Numbered from the stretch's first letter, positions 24,701 to 39,700 are shown. The stretch: DNA of 64,000 nt from Arbacia lixula (GCA_963669155.1 OZ022591.1:4122356-4186355), one strand, 5' to 3'. Numbers and translations: made by a program. The notes: generated by a model from the sequence alone, not told the origin.

Positions 24701-27700
24701 GAAACAAATAAACAAAAAGTTCCGTAAACATTGCAATGAAACAACCATCTCAAAAACAGGAAAATTCCTGCCACACAGAGAAAATCAATCAGTAGTTTAG
24801 TGGTAATGCTAAATCAACTGGAAATCTATTACCGTTACTTGTGAAATTTTTCACTAATGAGAAGGTGAATTATAAAAACAAAAGTCTAAGAATCAACAAG
24901 AAATATAAATCCATAGGAGATGAAAGAAGAACCATGGAAAAGAAAGATACTGAGAGAGAGAGAGAGAGAGAGAAGGGGAGGAGACAGGATGAAGGACTCC
25001 AGATAAGGACATGAGATGAATGATAATATAAGACAAGACAAGGAAAGAAAAGAGAAAAGAGGCAAATAAAAGAAAGTCACTCACTACATCCATGACAATG
25101 AAACACAAGGTCAAGAGAATTGCAAGAAAAAAAACAATGATGGAAGTATCCATATAGGAAGACTAGACAACAGGAATGAGATGCTATGAGAAGCAAGTAC
25201 AATAAAACTGAAAAATCACTTACTTTGTCCAGAACAATGTCAGGAATGTTTGGAAGCCCATCAGGTTTGTCTGTGCATCCCTTCTGGAACTGCAGAAGGA
25301 AGTCACGGTCGTATTGTTTCTTGCCCTCTAGATTCGCCGGGCTCCATTGGCCTGAAAGGGGAAGCAATCAAGAATTCATGGCTACCTTCAACCCTTTAAA
25401 ATAAATGAACACACCACCTTCAAAATTAGATTAGGTCCGTGAGGTCACTAATCAATACAAGTCATCATATTTCCCACATTTCCTCTTTCTCATGAGTGGG
25501 AGGAAAGCAAGGTCTGCTGCACAAAATTATCAATGACACCTTCACTAAAGTATCACGCACTTTATAAATTGATACATTGGTACCATTAGTAGTACAGTTT
25601 ATTGAGTAAACTCAAAATCTGAGCACTTAAATTAAGGACTCAGTTTGAAAATGTCCAAGGTTTTTATTTGCCCCGAGGCGTTCCTACAGCATGCCCCAAT
25701 ATGGGGCTTTGTGATGCCAAGCAACATATGCAATAACAACACAGTCATATGAAGAATGCTGGTTCATAACTGTATGTGTAGGTGTTTGGTCATATTTACA
25801 GCTCACCAAATAAATATAAGGGAAGAACTAGCTGGAACAAAAGAGGAAAAACTAACTAAGATACCTGAATTTGGGGGCATTTGTGTCTACTGATAACAGA
25901 AGCTTTACAGTGAAAAAAGTCACATGGGGACTTTTAGCTGCAGCAATTCCAATAAGAGCCCCTGATAATTACATAAGAGCCCTAGTAAACACATTTTTTT
26001 AATCTCAAAAGGGTGTAATGCTTTCTGTGGTTCAGGGTGTCCATTTTATTATATCAGTCTTAAAAAGAAGCCCTCACAAAACACTGTTTTGAGAACACAC
26101 ATTTAAGTCTTGAAGCTTTATACAGCTTTCATCTTCAGCATTCAACCTTACAGGGGGTGCTTAAATGGCCCCTTGTTACATAATGTTAATCACTGGTCCC
26201 CATTAAACTGATGCTTAATCATTTAATCCCTTGTGCCTCTTTGTTGGGGCACAATGTTGTACAAGTACAAGTACTGTACAGGTACTGTGCAAATACAGGA
26301 TTTTGCCTGGCATACAAAGTGTTCACCTCTTCTTTACACAATTGTTCTCTGCCATAACAAGGCATTAGCAATATTGTGTCTCGCCCACTTGCGAAAATAA
26401 CCAGAAATATCGCGATCTCCGTTGCTACGCAAAAGAAAACTGAAACAAACAAATAAGCAACTTTAAACAGACAACATCAAAATCAGGTGCAAAATAGTGA
26501 CTTTGAATAAATTTGCATAAATGTGCATGAGTAATGTTTGCCTAAATCTACATCAGTAATGCTCACACATGCTCGCACAATTCTGTGCACAAGTTAGGAA
26601 GCCTTCACCAAGAGTCTTGCAAGTAAACTTTAATGTATGACCTCAAATGACCTTTGACCTTATCATGTGACCTCTTACAGCACAATAACATGCAGGTGCC
26701 CCCAGTGCATCCATCATCCAAGTTTGATTGCCATTGTAGCAACATGTGATGAGTTATGTGTGATAAGAGAGTCTTGCAAGTAAACTTTAACGTATGACCT
26801 CAAATGACCTTTGACCTTATCCTGTGACCTCCAACAGCACCATAACATGAAGGTACCCCCAGTGCATCTATGACCCAAGTTAGGTTGTAATCCAAGCAAC
26901 CTATGTGAAGTTATTTGTCAAAAGAGAGTCTTGCAGGTAAACTTTAACGTATGACCTCAAATGACCTTTGACCTTATCCTGTGACCTCCAACAGCACCAT
27001 AACATGTAGGTACCCCCAGTGCATCTATGACCCAAGTTAGGTTGTAATCCAAGCAACCCATGTGAAGTTATTTGTCAAAAGAGAGTCTTGCAGGTAAACT
27101 TTAACGTATGACCTCAAATGACCTTTGACCTTATCCTGTGACCTCCAACGGTACCATAACATGAAGGTACCCCCAGTGCATCTATGACCCAAGTTAGGTT
27201 GTAATCCAAGCAACCCATGTGAAGTTATTTGTCAAAAGAGAGTCTTGCAGGTAAACTTTAACGTATGACCTCAAATGACCTTTGACCTTATCCTGTGACC
27301 TCCAACAGCACCATAACATGAAGGTTCCCCCAGTGCATCTATGACCCAAGTTAGGTTGTAATCCAAGCAACCTATGTGAAGTTATTTGTCAAAAGACAGT
27401 CTTGCAGGTAAACTTTAACGTATGACCTCAAATGACCTTTGACCTTATCCTGTGACCTCCAACGCCACCATAACATGAAGGTACCCCCAGTGCATCTATG
27501 ACCCAAGTTAGGTTGTAATCCAAGCAACCCATGTGAAGTTATGGATGATGGATCATAAGAGAGTCTTGCAGGTAAACTTTAATATTTGTGACGGACGACG
27601 GACGACGGACGGACGACGGACGGACGACGGACGACGGACGGACGACGGACGGACGGACGACGGACGGACGACGGACGGACGACGGACGAACGCCATTTGG

Positions 27701-30700
27701 ATCCCTTAGTCTCGCCTTCACCTCCGGTGGGCGAGACAATAAAAGGGGGAAGGGGGGGGGGGGGGGACTTCCTGCTAGCTCCACATTGTCTATTATCTGA
27801 TGCCCTATCTAAAAGAGTTTCAGTACACACACAACTTTCTTGAATCAACTTTGTAACTTGGAAGGGGGGGGGGATGCAGTATTTGTGGTAAGGTATACAT
27901 TCGAGCACAAGTTGTCAAACTAGTGTTATAACATGAAAATTGAAACTTTTTTTTTTGGGGGGGGGGGGGGGGATATGCAGTATCTGTGGAAAGGTACACA
28001 TACTTTCGCACACAAGTTGTCAAACTAGTGTTATAACATGAAACTTTATAAATTTGGCTTGATACCTTTGGAGCATGACTGAAAACACCTGGCTAGTCAT
28101 GCTAAGATTAGGCAATTCACAGTTTGTCTAATAGTTCTAAAAACATCTCTGCTGTTCTATCCTTTTATGTTTATGATTTATTTGCTTTCATCTAAGATCA
28201 CTTTCTTTTCAAAATATGCCTTTGAAATCCCTCAAAACCAGAAATTTAGATTCATGAAAAGGAGATTTTGGTAGCACAGAAAAGACAGAGATTTATGGGC
28301 TGACAATACATTCTTTGTGGTAGAGCCATCCAGCCATACATACAAGATATGAAACAAAACAAAAAATACACCAAACTCTTTTACCCATTGTACATGCATT
28401 GATTTCATTTTAGGAAACATGTCAAACTTGTCATGGTACCGCCTATTAACTCATTTAAATCGGTTCATACTTTCGTAATATTTCTTGACAGGAAATGGAA
28501 ATTCAATTTTTTTATTGGTGCTCTCTCTACAAAACCTGATGCATTAGTAGCATGAAAATAGCACATCAATGTATCTAACAACCTATAGTAAGTCCCTACT
28601 TGTATATCAACTAGACCGTAGTCATCTGTGATACACTAATCAATCAACAGTATGACTAATATGCATTAAATTTTGTTCATTCATTTGAAATTAAATGCTT
28701 TCATATGTTAGGCAACCGCCTCGAGTGTTTCAACTAATTTAGAGCAGAAATCTGTGAAAAAAATGTGACCTTTCTACATTTTCACTTGAAAGAAATCCTT
28801 AGTTTAACAAGACCCTCCTTCTTGGAGGCAGATGCCCGATAGAGACCCTGCATTTCTCTCTTTAATGTTGACACAGAAGTGTAAATAAACTTCACTATTT
28901 GTCTTTATTCAAGTGAAAAATACGTCACTTATTTTCTCTCTCCCTGCCACCCACCAAAAAAACAACAAAAATCCATTCAGATCTCCGATGTGGTCAATTT
29001 AGCACAACTCACATCCCAGACCTCTAGTAAGCACACTTCACACAAAAGTGATACACCATCTGACCATTGTGCTCGTTTGAATCAGTGTGTGTTGAGGGTT
29101 CGATTAGCACCAGGATGTGCACGTTCAATAGCTAGTTGACCCACATTGGCTTGCTTTGTATAGCATGTGGACACATTGGCTGGCGCGCACATCCTAGTGC
29201 CAATTCAGTCGTAACAAATACTGGACATGCCACATCTGAAAAGCACAATGGTCAAACAGTGTTTAACTCACTTTTTTGAAGTGCACTGTAAAAATAATAT
29301 GTGAAACCTGTTTGCCTGGTAAAATGCTGCTCTACAGGGTATGTGTACATTAACACATTAAGCAATAAAGAGTAATAACAGCATTCCCAATAATTTCCAG
29401 TGGGCGTATGTTAAGGCCACCGAAGAAGAAAGATCCAATCAGCCTGCATTTGGAGGAATAGCAGGACCCTATCATTGAATTTGTGCTAGAAGGCAACACC
29501 ACATTCCTAATCGTAGGCCCTTGTGACTGGCAGAATCATGGCAAAATACTTTTATCTTAAGCGGCCTTAAGAAACATGAAGAACAGAACATACACTTCAT
29601 GATGATCGACATAAAGAGTGGTTTAACAATGAGCCACCCATCGCACTGTTTTTTTTTTCAACTTACCGTCCCTGTAGCTGTACTTCAATTGAATCTTATT
29701 GTCTTTGGGGTTGGGCTTGCCCTCCCTATTTTTCGAGTTCTCAGACTCCACATTGTCCATCTCGTTCACTCCCTCCCTGTCGTCCGCCTCATTGCGGTTC
29801 TCCTTCTCCTCGGACGGGTCCAGCTTTGGTGCCGTGGTTTCCGGCACCACAGCATCCACGGCCTTCTCACTCGCAACGTCCTTCTCGTTTTTCCTCTTGG
29901 CGACGTCACCCTGTGAGTCGTCTGTCTTGTTGCCGGCCTTCTTCGCCGGCTCGGCTGGCTGAGTTGTTGCTGGTTGAGGTTCTGCCTTTTGCGTTGTTGG
30001 CTTCTCTTGCACGGTTTCTTTCTGCTCCTTTGGCAATGTGTTTTCTGGAGCGGCTGGTGTGGCATCTCCCTCCTTCACAGAGTTCTCTTTGCTTGCAGCG
30101 GGTGCGGTTTCCTTTTGACATGGACAATATTGAAACCACGATAAGGCATATTCGCATATTTGAGGTCAAATTATCTAATATCACTGTATGATTTTTTTAA
30201 CATGACAAACAAGAAACAATAACAAAGTTCTGTATCTCTTGTTATTTGCTGTTCTTTGCTCTTTATTCAAGATTCATTACAGACAGCAGGAGTTGTGGGT
30301 CTCCTATTAAGCAAATTTTCTGCAAACAGTGCAATATTCTTCCTGAGCTGGTTCTGTTTACCTTGACATACAACTCTATTGAGCTTTACCTTGCCCTAAG
30401 ACCAGCTGGTCCCCAAATCTCCCAGCACTTGTGTTATCATGTATTGCTTTTGTATCAAGTCTGATCAAATATTTTTATAATCATCGCAATAACAGTAGCA
30501 CTCCAGGATTGATCTTGACCTTTTGACTCCCAAACATGTTTACATACAAGTCAAAATCCATGGAAATTGATTTAATTAAGTAGAAATGCAAGCATATGAA
30601 CATATTTCTGGTCTGTTAACTCACCTGAACCACTTCCTCTGTGCGGTATGCAGCAAACTCATCTGAATCATTGGCTCCTTTCTTGTCCAGTTCCTGCATT

Positions 30701-33700
30701 CTCTTCTTTTGACTTTTCTTCTTACTGTCTTTACCTAGGACACAAGAAAAAAACATGAGAACATGAACCTCTCTTCAAAGTGGAGTTATACAACATAGAG
30801 GATATCAACAAGTTAATAAATGAGTTCTGGAAACAGGTGCTGAAAATTACACCCACAGGCGGATAGTTCACAAGGGATAGTTCACCCTGAACTTATTTTG
30901 GTCTCGATACAAGGAGACACATGAAAGAAACAGTTTAGTGGAGGTTTGACGAAAATCGGTCAAAGCAAATGAAAATTATTTTATTTAAAAATTTGATTTT
31001 GTGACGTCACGTGCGAGGTGCTCTCCCATGTGTCACCTACAACTTTTTTGGAAAATGTCAAAAGGAAATTTACTATTTCATAAGTGCGCATGATATATCA
31101 TTAGACACAAGTTTTTACACACATATCGCAATGAAAAGAATGTATTCCTTCATCAATGAACATTAAAAAGGCAATTTATGGAAAAATTAGTACATAACAT
31201 ATGGGACAGCACCTCGCACGCGACGTCACAAAATCAAAACTTCAAATAAATTTGTTTTCCTTTTTCTTTCATGCGTCTCCTTTTATTGAAACCAAAATGG
31301 TTTTAGGGTGAACTATCCTTTTAGGCTACAATGCCCAAACTGGATTTTCTTCTCATCTCCCTAAAAATATTCATTATGCAATAGCAACTCTTCATGTCAG
31401 AGGCAAATTCCCATGGCAAATACCCACAATGTAAATTACATGTTAATGATTTTGCCCCGCAAGTTGTCACTTGCAAAGGTAGTGCGTGAAATATCTGTTC
31501 GCTTAATCTGTAAAAGTTGAGAAACAGTCTCTACATTATGTTGTCAAATCACGGAGCTGAGCCTGAGTCATGTGTAATTGTGATATACAACAATTGCAAA
31601 AACCATGGAAATGGGCAATAAGCTATGATCATTGTAAGTTAAACTATGGCAATTATAATCAATGATATAATCTATATCATGCAACATAGCACTGATAAGT
31701 GATCTGTGTATTGGCTCACTTTCTACAGGAGTTGCCGAATCCTGGCTTTCCACGGAAGGAACTGCTGGGGGCACCTCTGGTTGTGACACAGCAGGCGTAT
31801 TTGCACTTGACATGGCTTGCTTAGCGCCGCCATCTACTTGTTGCACCTTTGGTTGCGGCTTAGCTTCAGCCGTGAGCTTGGAGGCCTCCGGGGCCGCCTG
31901 CTTCTCTGGCACCGCTGCAGGCTTCACGGCAGCAGCCACGGTGGGCTGGGCAGTGTCAACAATTCCACTGACAACTGGAAGTTCTTGTTTGGCCGGTGCG
32001 CTATCCTTTGTTGGTGCAGGGGCCATTTGCTGCCTGGCTGGCGGTGCGGCCTGTGGTACGGCAGCTGGGAGGGGTTTTTGTGCCAGCTGGGCAGGGACAG
32101 GCACAGGATGTGCGCCTGGTGGTAGCTGCTGGACGGGTGGCCTTGCCTGCTGAAGCTGTGCGGGTTCCGGCGCCGCGACAACCATTGGCGGTGTAGGCTT
32201 GGGCACCGCTTGGACGTTGGGCCTCGGTGGCTGGACGGCTTCCCCCGGCGGCGTGGCAGCCACCACAGCCCCACTGGGTGCAGCTTCCGGGATGGAGGGA
32301 TCCACAGGCTGGCTGGGCAGCTGGCCCTGCGGTACAACCACGGCTGCAGTTGGCACCATGCCTGGGTTCATCATGGGGAATGCACCTCCAACACTCGGTA
32401 CCTGGCCCGGTACCACCTGGACAATCTGTGGTATCCCCACTGACGGCTGCTGCTGCATGGGTGGCGGCTGGCCCATCGGCTGCGGTGCCATCGGCTGCTG
32501 ATGTTGCTGAAGTGGGACTGGTGGCTGACCCTGCTGCTGCTGTTGCATCTGTTGCGAGGGAACAGGAGACGGTTGATGTTGTTGAGCAGGGTGGTCAGGT
32601 ATGTCACTGGCTACCATGGCAACGTTTGCTGCAAACTGGGCTTGTATCCTCTTCGCATCTTCACTTGATGTGGACTGGATAAAACAAAGGCAGAATTGCA
32701 ACCAATTACCTAAAGGGTGTTTTTCCAGGCTCAAGTTTAGATCAAGTATTATTTGGGGTAACCTAATCATTGCAAATATTGTTTCCTGAATTGAATAAGC
32801 ACTAGGTTACTTCAGCCAGGTAGGGTGATGTTGCTTGAAGGCTATTTGCAGGGTGACTAGAGTAATAAACAGCTGTTCCTCCAAGTAAAACAGCTGTTCC
32901 TCCAAGTACAAGTTATCAGGATGAGTTGTTTTTGAGTGTGATGATCAAAAATTTTCACGAGTCTAATTTTTCATGTATCAGGACTTCACACCAATTTCGC
33001 GCATGGTTAAATTTGCGATCGTGGAGTACTAGGTACTAGTAGCACATGTGCTCTAGCAGGTTGTATTCATAATTTCATGTGTTCTTAAATTTGCGAATAG
33101 TCCAGACTCGCGAAATTTGTGAAAATAAAAACACCGCAAAATATATGGCGTAAGCAGCAATTAAATAAAAATCTAACAGTCAACACATATTCAAGAACTC
33201 ATCGCGCAAAGCATTAAAGGGGGGGGGGGGCAGATTCTTAGACTGTTGCAATGACCAGCATATCCCTTAATAGTCGTGATCTGCAAATGTGATTCCTCTC
33301 CTTCAATCACTACCTACTCTTACCACCACATGGGTAAAGTTTGTGCTGGAGCAGCCAGAGTGTGGGCAGCTGAAGCCTAAGGCGTCCCTCACGATGGTGT
33401 CTGTGAGGTCCCCCCTCACAGCTCTTAAAGGGTGAAGGTTACCTTCTTCTTGTTCATACTGTTGTCATTAGCAGCATACAACTTTATACTCACAGTCTAC
33501 ATAAGTATTCCACCACTTACAATCATTAATTTCTTCCTTTGTAATTCGTAATATGTCAGAGAACAATGTTTTTTTTTTTTTACAGTTGTCTTCAAAAGTT
33601 GTTGTTTGAAAAGTTAATCATGTGTTCATGATCATGTCTTTGTAGAGTAACTCTCTCGAATAGGGATCAACATGAGTCAATGCTGCCAAATCAGGCAAGC

Positions 33701-36700
33701 CATTTGTAAAAAAGTACAAAAGTATGAACACTGAGAATAAACAAGTATGCGTCAATGCGGAGAACATTCATGGAGAAGTGTTTCGGAACATGTTCCACAA
33801 TCATCTAGCGTACAATTTGTCCGATATCGAACAGAAATGCCACATTTTCTTACCACCGGAGGTGTGACGTTCGCACTGGAGCGGCCGGAGTGTGGTGAGC
33901 TGGAGCCAGAGGCGTCCCTCATGATGGCATCTGTGAGGTCCTGGTTGGTGGTGGGGTCCACAATGCGGAGAATCTTCTTGTTCCTGGTGGTGCTGCCGTC
34001 CTGCCTGGCTGCCGGGACGGACTGGGTGTACTGCTGCCTCGACGTGGGCTGGGTGGGGGCTGTTAACCAGACTGGGTAAGAACGCATCATCAAGATTTAA
34101 TCAATTAGCTAGTATAAATGAATCAATCAACTACTTGTGTGCCAAGTGTGAATATAGTCACCAATAACGCATACAAATCACATTCAGCAGCATTAGTTGG
34201 CAAAATAATCCTGCATTTAATCATACTTATTCATGTTTTTATAGACAAAATGGAATATGTTTCTGATGACCACAGGAGTCCCCTTGCAAATTTCTTTAAA
34301 CATATTTTTGTTTTTAGTTTTTACATTTTACAAATAAAGGTATGACTCGTGTGGGGGCATGGGAAGTAGTTCAGTAGCTCAATGCTATCTGCAAAGTCAC
34401 CAGAAAAGACTCCTTTTCTTGACTTGTCTAAAACGGATTTTATAACACTTTGTTTGTTATGAAAGTCTCCTATTCACTTTGTATCTTATTAGCAGGAGTC
34501 ATCTACATGTACTCACCTGATTGTGGTGGTGAATTGTAGAATGGAGGCGTTGTTGGCTGATAAACTTGTTGATACGACTGGAAAGGACCACGTTGAAGCT
34601 GTAGTTTTCAATAAAACACAAGAGCCATGTATACATAATGACAGGTAGTTTATCAACTGTTAACTGTATCAACTAGGGAAATTGACTTTTGACTAGGCAC
34701 AGTCTGTCCATTGCTATTCCATTCTTAGGATAGAGTATGTAAGTGAGACATTATTTTAGCATTATTGTCGAGAAAACTGGTTCTAAACTATGTGGACAGA
34801 GCAAACAGCAGTGAGCAGAGCAGGGACTCCAACCAGACCAGTAAACCTCTCACTGGAAAGATTTTGATTAGAACCAGTATCTCGACAATCTCAAATGACA
34901 ACACCACTTCAGTACTCTATAGAGTACAAAGAGTAACATCATACAACCATATTGTCAAGACAACTGGTTCTAAACTATGTGGGTCGAGCAAGCTGCGATG
35001 TTTATAGCAGGAACTATAATTTGGAGTACCCGACACCAGCTAGACAGCTAGACAGCGTCAAATCCTTAAATCTCTCTGAGTGGTGCTGTTTAGAACCAGA
35101 ATCCTGCATAACAATGGATAGGACGATACCACTTTGGTACTCTATATACCATGGAGAGGCTAGTCATTTTCTGGATAGGGTGTGAGGTTTCCCTACGGCT
35201 CCCCTGTAGAACATACATGGAAGGCAAGGGCACTTACCTGTTGTACGATGGGCATGGGTCCCGTCAACATGTACTGGGGCTGCCCAGGCTGCATGTATTG
35301 GCTTGAGGCCGCAGCTGCTGCACCAGACTGCATGAGCTGGGCCTGGCTGGCCCCCTGCTGTGCCCCTGGCCCGCCGGCTTGGGGGTGATGCTGCATGCCC
35401 TGCATGGGAGGGGTCGGGTGCCGCACGTTGTACACTGGCTGCTGCACCTGGTGCTGGGGGGGGGGGGGGGGGGGAGGGGGAGGGATGCGGAAATAAAAGT
35501 AAAACCTGTCTACAAAGACCACTATGTATACACATACAATTGGAGAGAGAGAGAGATCAGGTGGTGATAATATGCAGTGAAAACCGTCTAAAGAGGCCAC
35601 TTTCTGCAAGGATCTATTGGGGAGAGAGAGATTCAGATACGAGAAAATTAAAATAAGAAATCCAACCTGCATATAAATATCATTCTGTAAGGACCATTGG
35701 GACAGAGAGAGATGCAGAAGTGAAAAAAATCAGAGTGTGATAAAATAAACACAGTTAAGGCTGTGTATAAAGACTACCGTCTGTCATAAAATAGTAGACT
35801 GCCTACAAATTGGGATTTGCCTACAAGCACTAATTGGAGAGATCAGGGGTTGATAATAAATATACAGCGAAGCCAGTCTTCAAAGACCACTCTATGTATG
35901 GACTAATTCCGGGGACCATTCAGAGATACCAACAATGAAATACCACGATCAAAAAGATTTGGAGAACTTTCATCAGAAATCAGGGAGATCAAAGTCTATG
36001 AAATGCATACCACCTAATGACAATAATCTATCAATAATCAGGAAGCTTGGGTGATGTGATGAAATTCAGTAATATTGGTCCATTTTCAGGGAGTCTCCTT
36101 CGAAATCAGGGAAATTTGGCAGTTCTGGATCATCTCATGACACGAGAGAGGATAGCTACCGGGTAACGTGGTGCCACGGCGCCTCGTGGCGGTCCGGGGT
36201 ATCTGACGTTGTTCATGTTGATCATGGCGGCGGGATTAGGGTTCGGCTGGTTGGTCAGAATGCCTTGCTGCCCAGCGGGGGACGCGGCCATGCCGGGCCG
36301 GTTCGGAGCCCCTTGCTTGTTCATGTCATGGGGGAGTGTGGTGACAGCCACGGGGCTGGCCGAGGGAGACGGAACGCGAGGGCTCTGTGACGGGACAGGG
36401 TGCTGCGGACGTGGTGCCTGCGGGATGGAACAAGGTAAAATAGAGGAACCGTTCATCTACCACATATACTCTTGCTTCAGTGCAAACTTGTTAAAAAATG
36501 CTAGTTGATGCATATTCTTTAAAAAGGTGGTCAATTTTACTGATCACTTACCTTGGTATCAGCCAAGGGGATTAGCAGGACAATGGCAAATGAGGATAAA
36601 TGTTTGTTAAAACATGATGTACATTTGCAAGAAAAGGTGCATTGGTACATGAAAGGGAATTAATATTTACTAAATTGCAATTATCATTTGGGCATTTTCA

Positions 36701-39700
36701 CGGTAACTAACGTTACACGGCACAATTTTACACATCTTTCAATGTGTGTATCTCTCTTGCTACAAATAACTGGAGTTTGTTATTGATACAGGCAATAAAG
36801 TTAACCTTGGTGTATAAACTGATATTAAGATTTTCAATGCAACTGCATTTGTTACACTTCAGTGAGCAAAAATGTGTCAGTAACTTAAGTTATACAAAAA
36901 AGGACATGTAATTTTAGGGTATTCAGTAAAATTGAAATACCTCATGTCCCTGATTGGATGTGGTTCAATGTGTAAATATACCTTTGTTACTAGGTTAAGA
37001 CAAAAGCTGGTCTCGATGTAAAGAAGTCTCTGACAGCAGAGCCCCCATATCATATGCAAGGGTTTGGATACATGAATACCACATATATGTAAACAGGGCT
37101 CTCACCAGTGTCAAATTCACCGGCATTTTGCACATTATGTGCAAACTTCAGTTCTGAACATACATTGAAGTGCAAACATCACACGAATGTGCATGCAAAT
37201 CAGCCCTTTATGTATGCCAACAAGTCTTTTCACCATGCACACATCTACTGTAATCCTAGCGATAGCCCTGCATGTTATGATACAAGACGGCGCGATACGA
37301 CATACCTGTTGTGGATTAAACCTCGGCTGACGAGGACTGATCTCTTCCTGTCGCTGCTGCTGGGGAAAGCGGAGCCTGCTGACGGACAGGTGAATTAAGG
37401 AAATCTGGAAAACAATACTCGACACAAGTACACGGATAGAACATTCAAATCAAACTGGACTTAAGTAAAAAAGGGCAACCTATGAATCTATTGTACATGT
37501 GTAGAAGAGACTTCAGGTTGGTACCTACATATTAATTTAAAAATTGGAACCTGTACGTGTATGCCGTCCAATTGATTGATGTACATGTCCCTGTCAAGTT
37601 CGACATACTGCTGTACAAGATCAGTATACATGGACATCAAGAAAATGCAATGTGAAACAAACCTTCAAATAATATGGCTTTAAAATGCATGCTGAAACTG
37701 AACAAAAGCATTTATAACAAAACTGTGTACCAGCAAATCAAAAGTTATTTGCAAATGGATTCAGTCATGTATCACACATTACACTAGCAAAAGTTTGATT
37801 TATAAACCTTTATTACACATGCTACACTTGTATCAAAAGATCATGCAGAAAGTCTTAGAAAATTAAACACTAATGTATGGCAACACATTTGATAAGGGCC
37901 ACATTTACACTTTACTACTAAAGGGTAATAGTGTCAACAGCAGATGTGTGTCTGTGTGTTGATGTGTCTGTCTGTTTGTGTGTACCCATAGAGCTTTCTT
38001 CACAACAAGTTAACAAAAGTGTGAAATTGGTATCAAAATAATATCTTCCTAACAACAAATTTTTGAAAAAAAAATTGCTGGTTCCTCTTTCCCACCACTC
38101 CCCTTCCACATGCGTACACATGTAACACAAAATAACAAAATATGACAAGCTGAAACCATCATTATACATTTCAAATTATAGCACTGGGCATACAATGTAC
38201 ATGTATGTATCCCTAGTGCATATTTCCTACATGGATTATGTAAATTATGGTACAACATGCTGCGCAATGTTCTGAAAATACGGGCCAGTGGGCACAGTGC
38301 ACTTGTGCAAACATGTAGGTGTGATTCAGGGCAGCAGGAAATAGCTGAAACCTTTTGACATCACATCCATGCAGCTTGGGTTTTCCCCACAGCATTTGAC
38401 AATTCAATGTATGTTGATGATACTGTAGCAAATACATGTAAGTTCATATTCATGCTTTTTTTCTCCACAATGATGAAAAACAAGTATCGAAAAGGGGGTT
38501 ATTTTCTGTGTTAAGTCGGAAATGTCCTCCATGTTTTAAGAGAATATTGCTTGCATTTATTTTGCCGAGCTTCTCGACTTGATACTCCTTTTTATTATCA
38601 GAACTATAGCTGAACAGACAGACTAGTGTTCAATCTCTGTTGTTCTCCATGGCACAGAAGAAAGAGTGCTGATGTGTAGTCTATGAATCTAGACTTATTG
38701 AGCATGAGGGTGACATAAATCAGACTCCACAGCCTTGAAAGAAGGCTAGAGTCAACTGAGCTTGACATCGACATGAATATCTTAGTACTATGACTAATGC
38801 TCTTCGCTTGCTCATACAATTTTAATGTCATGGGTAAAATGTGCTGAAACTATTCACAGCATGTCACTTGATACTACAGACTCAACATTCATGTACCGTA
38901 TCACTTGCACGCCTTCAAATGCTACAAAGAATGGCACAGAGAAAATGCATCGTCACTCGGCATGATACAGCTTTTATTTGCTTTACTCTTCTGTGGGCAA
39001 ACACTACTTGTATTAAACTGCGCAGAGTGCGGGACTTCATACCTAAATTTGACACAGATATGACAAGTGCCTTGAAGAACATGTGCATATGATTAATACT
39101 GGCAAGGTGATTCACATGTTCAGCATGTGAAGTATAGGGTGTATAGGGTGTAAACTTGCCAAGATTTTAAGTCTAGTTCACATCTTTAAATTCTATTGCA
39201 TCATTTTGTTTTATGAAACAGGATATTTTACTACCATTGATTGTACTTGCAGAGTATGACTACAATGCATGCATACTGCATACAGTATGATCAAGATGAG
39301 TTTTTACTCTCACAAGAAAAAGAAGGTGGTGAACGAGTCTCGCCTGATTTTGTAATCGTTAAACAGTGTAAGTTTTTTTTTCAAATATTTTTCTTTCAAA
39401 CCTTTTGACCCTTAGAAGACCTTTGATCCCATCAGCCTCGTGAAGACACACATGGTATTACCCAAGGATCATTTGTACCAATTGTGATCACAATTGATAC
39501 AGAAATAAAGAAATGAGAGCAGGTCAAACAGAAACTTTGAGAAAAATAATGCACACGGCCTTATATCATTTGACCTTTTGACCCCTAGATGACCTCTAAC
39601 CCCATCATTCTCATGAAGACACATGTGGTATTACCCAAGGATCATTTGTACCAAGTGTGATCACAACTGATGCAGAAGTAAAGAAATGAGAGCAAGTCAA

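Larger units (their letters stand above)
26373..27744 (+). mobile_element. HINE/pearl-like element with about 157-bp tandem core, GGACGAC array and 3' hairpin
   Basis: The left end TTGTGTCTCGCCCAC mirrors the right end GGGCGAGACAA, which follows GTCTCGCCTTCACCTCC and so forms a terminal hairpin before AAAA. The interior has six full tandem units plus a partial unit, then a GGACGAC-type microsatellite. Subterminal inverted repeats, a tandem core, an ACGG-like array and a 3' stem-loop describe the non-autonomous Helentron derivatives (HINE; pearl of oysters, Tsp of sea urchin). Assigned by architecture only. Confidence 0.55.

Noticed and set aside
27539-27908. Arg/Ser/Val-rich and Asp/Gly/Thr-rich frames on both strands
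   Set aside because: They arise from the GGACGAC microsatellite and shift with its length.
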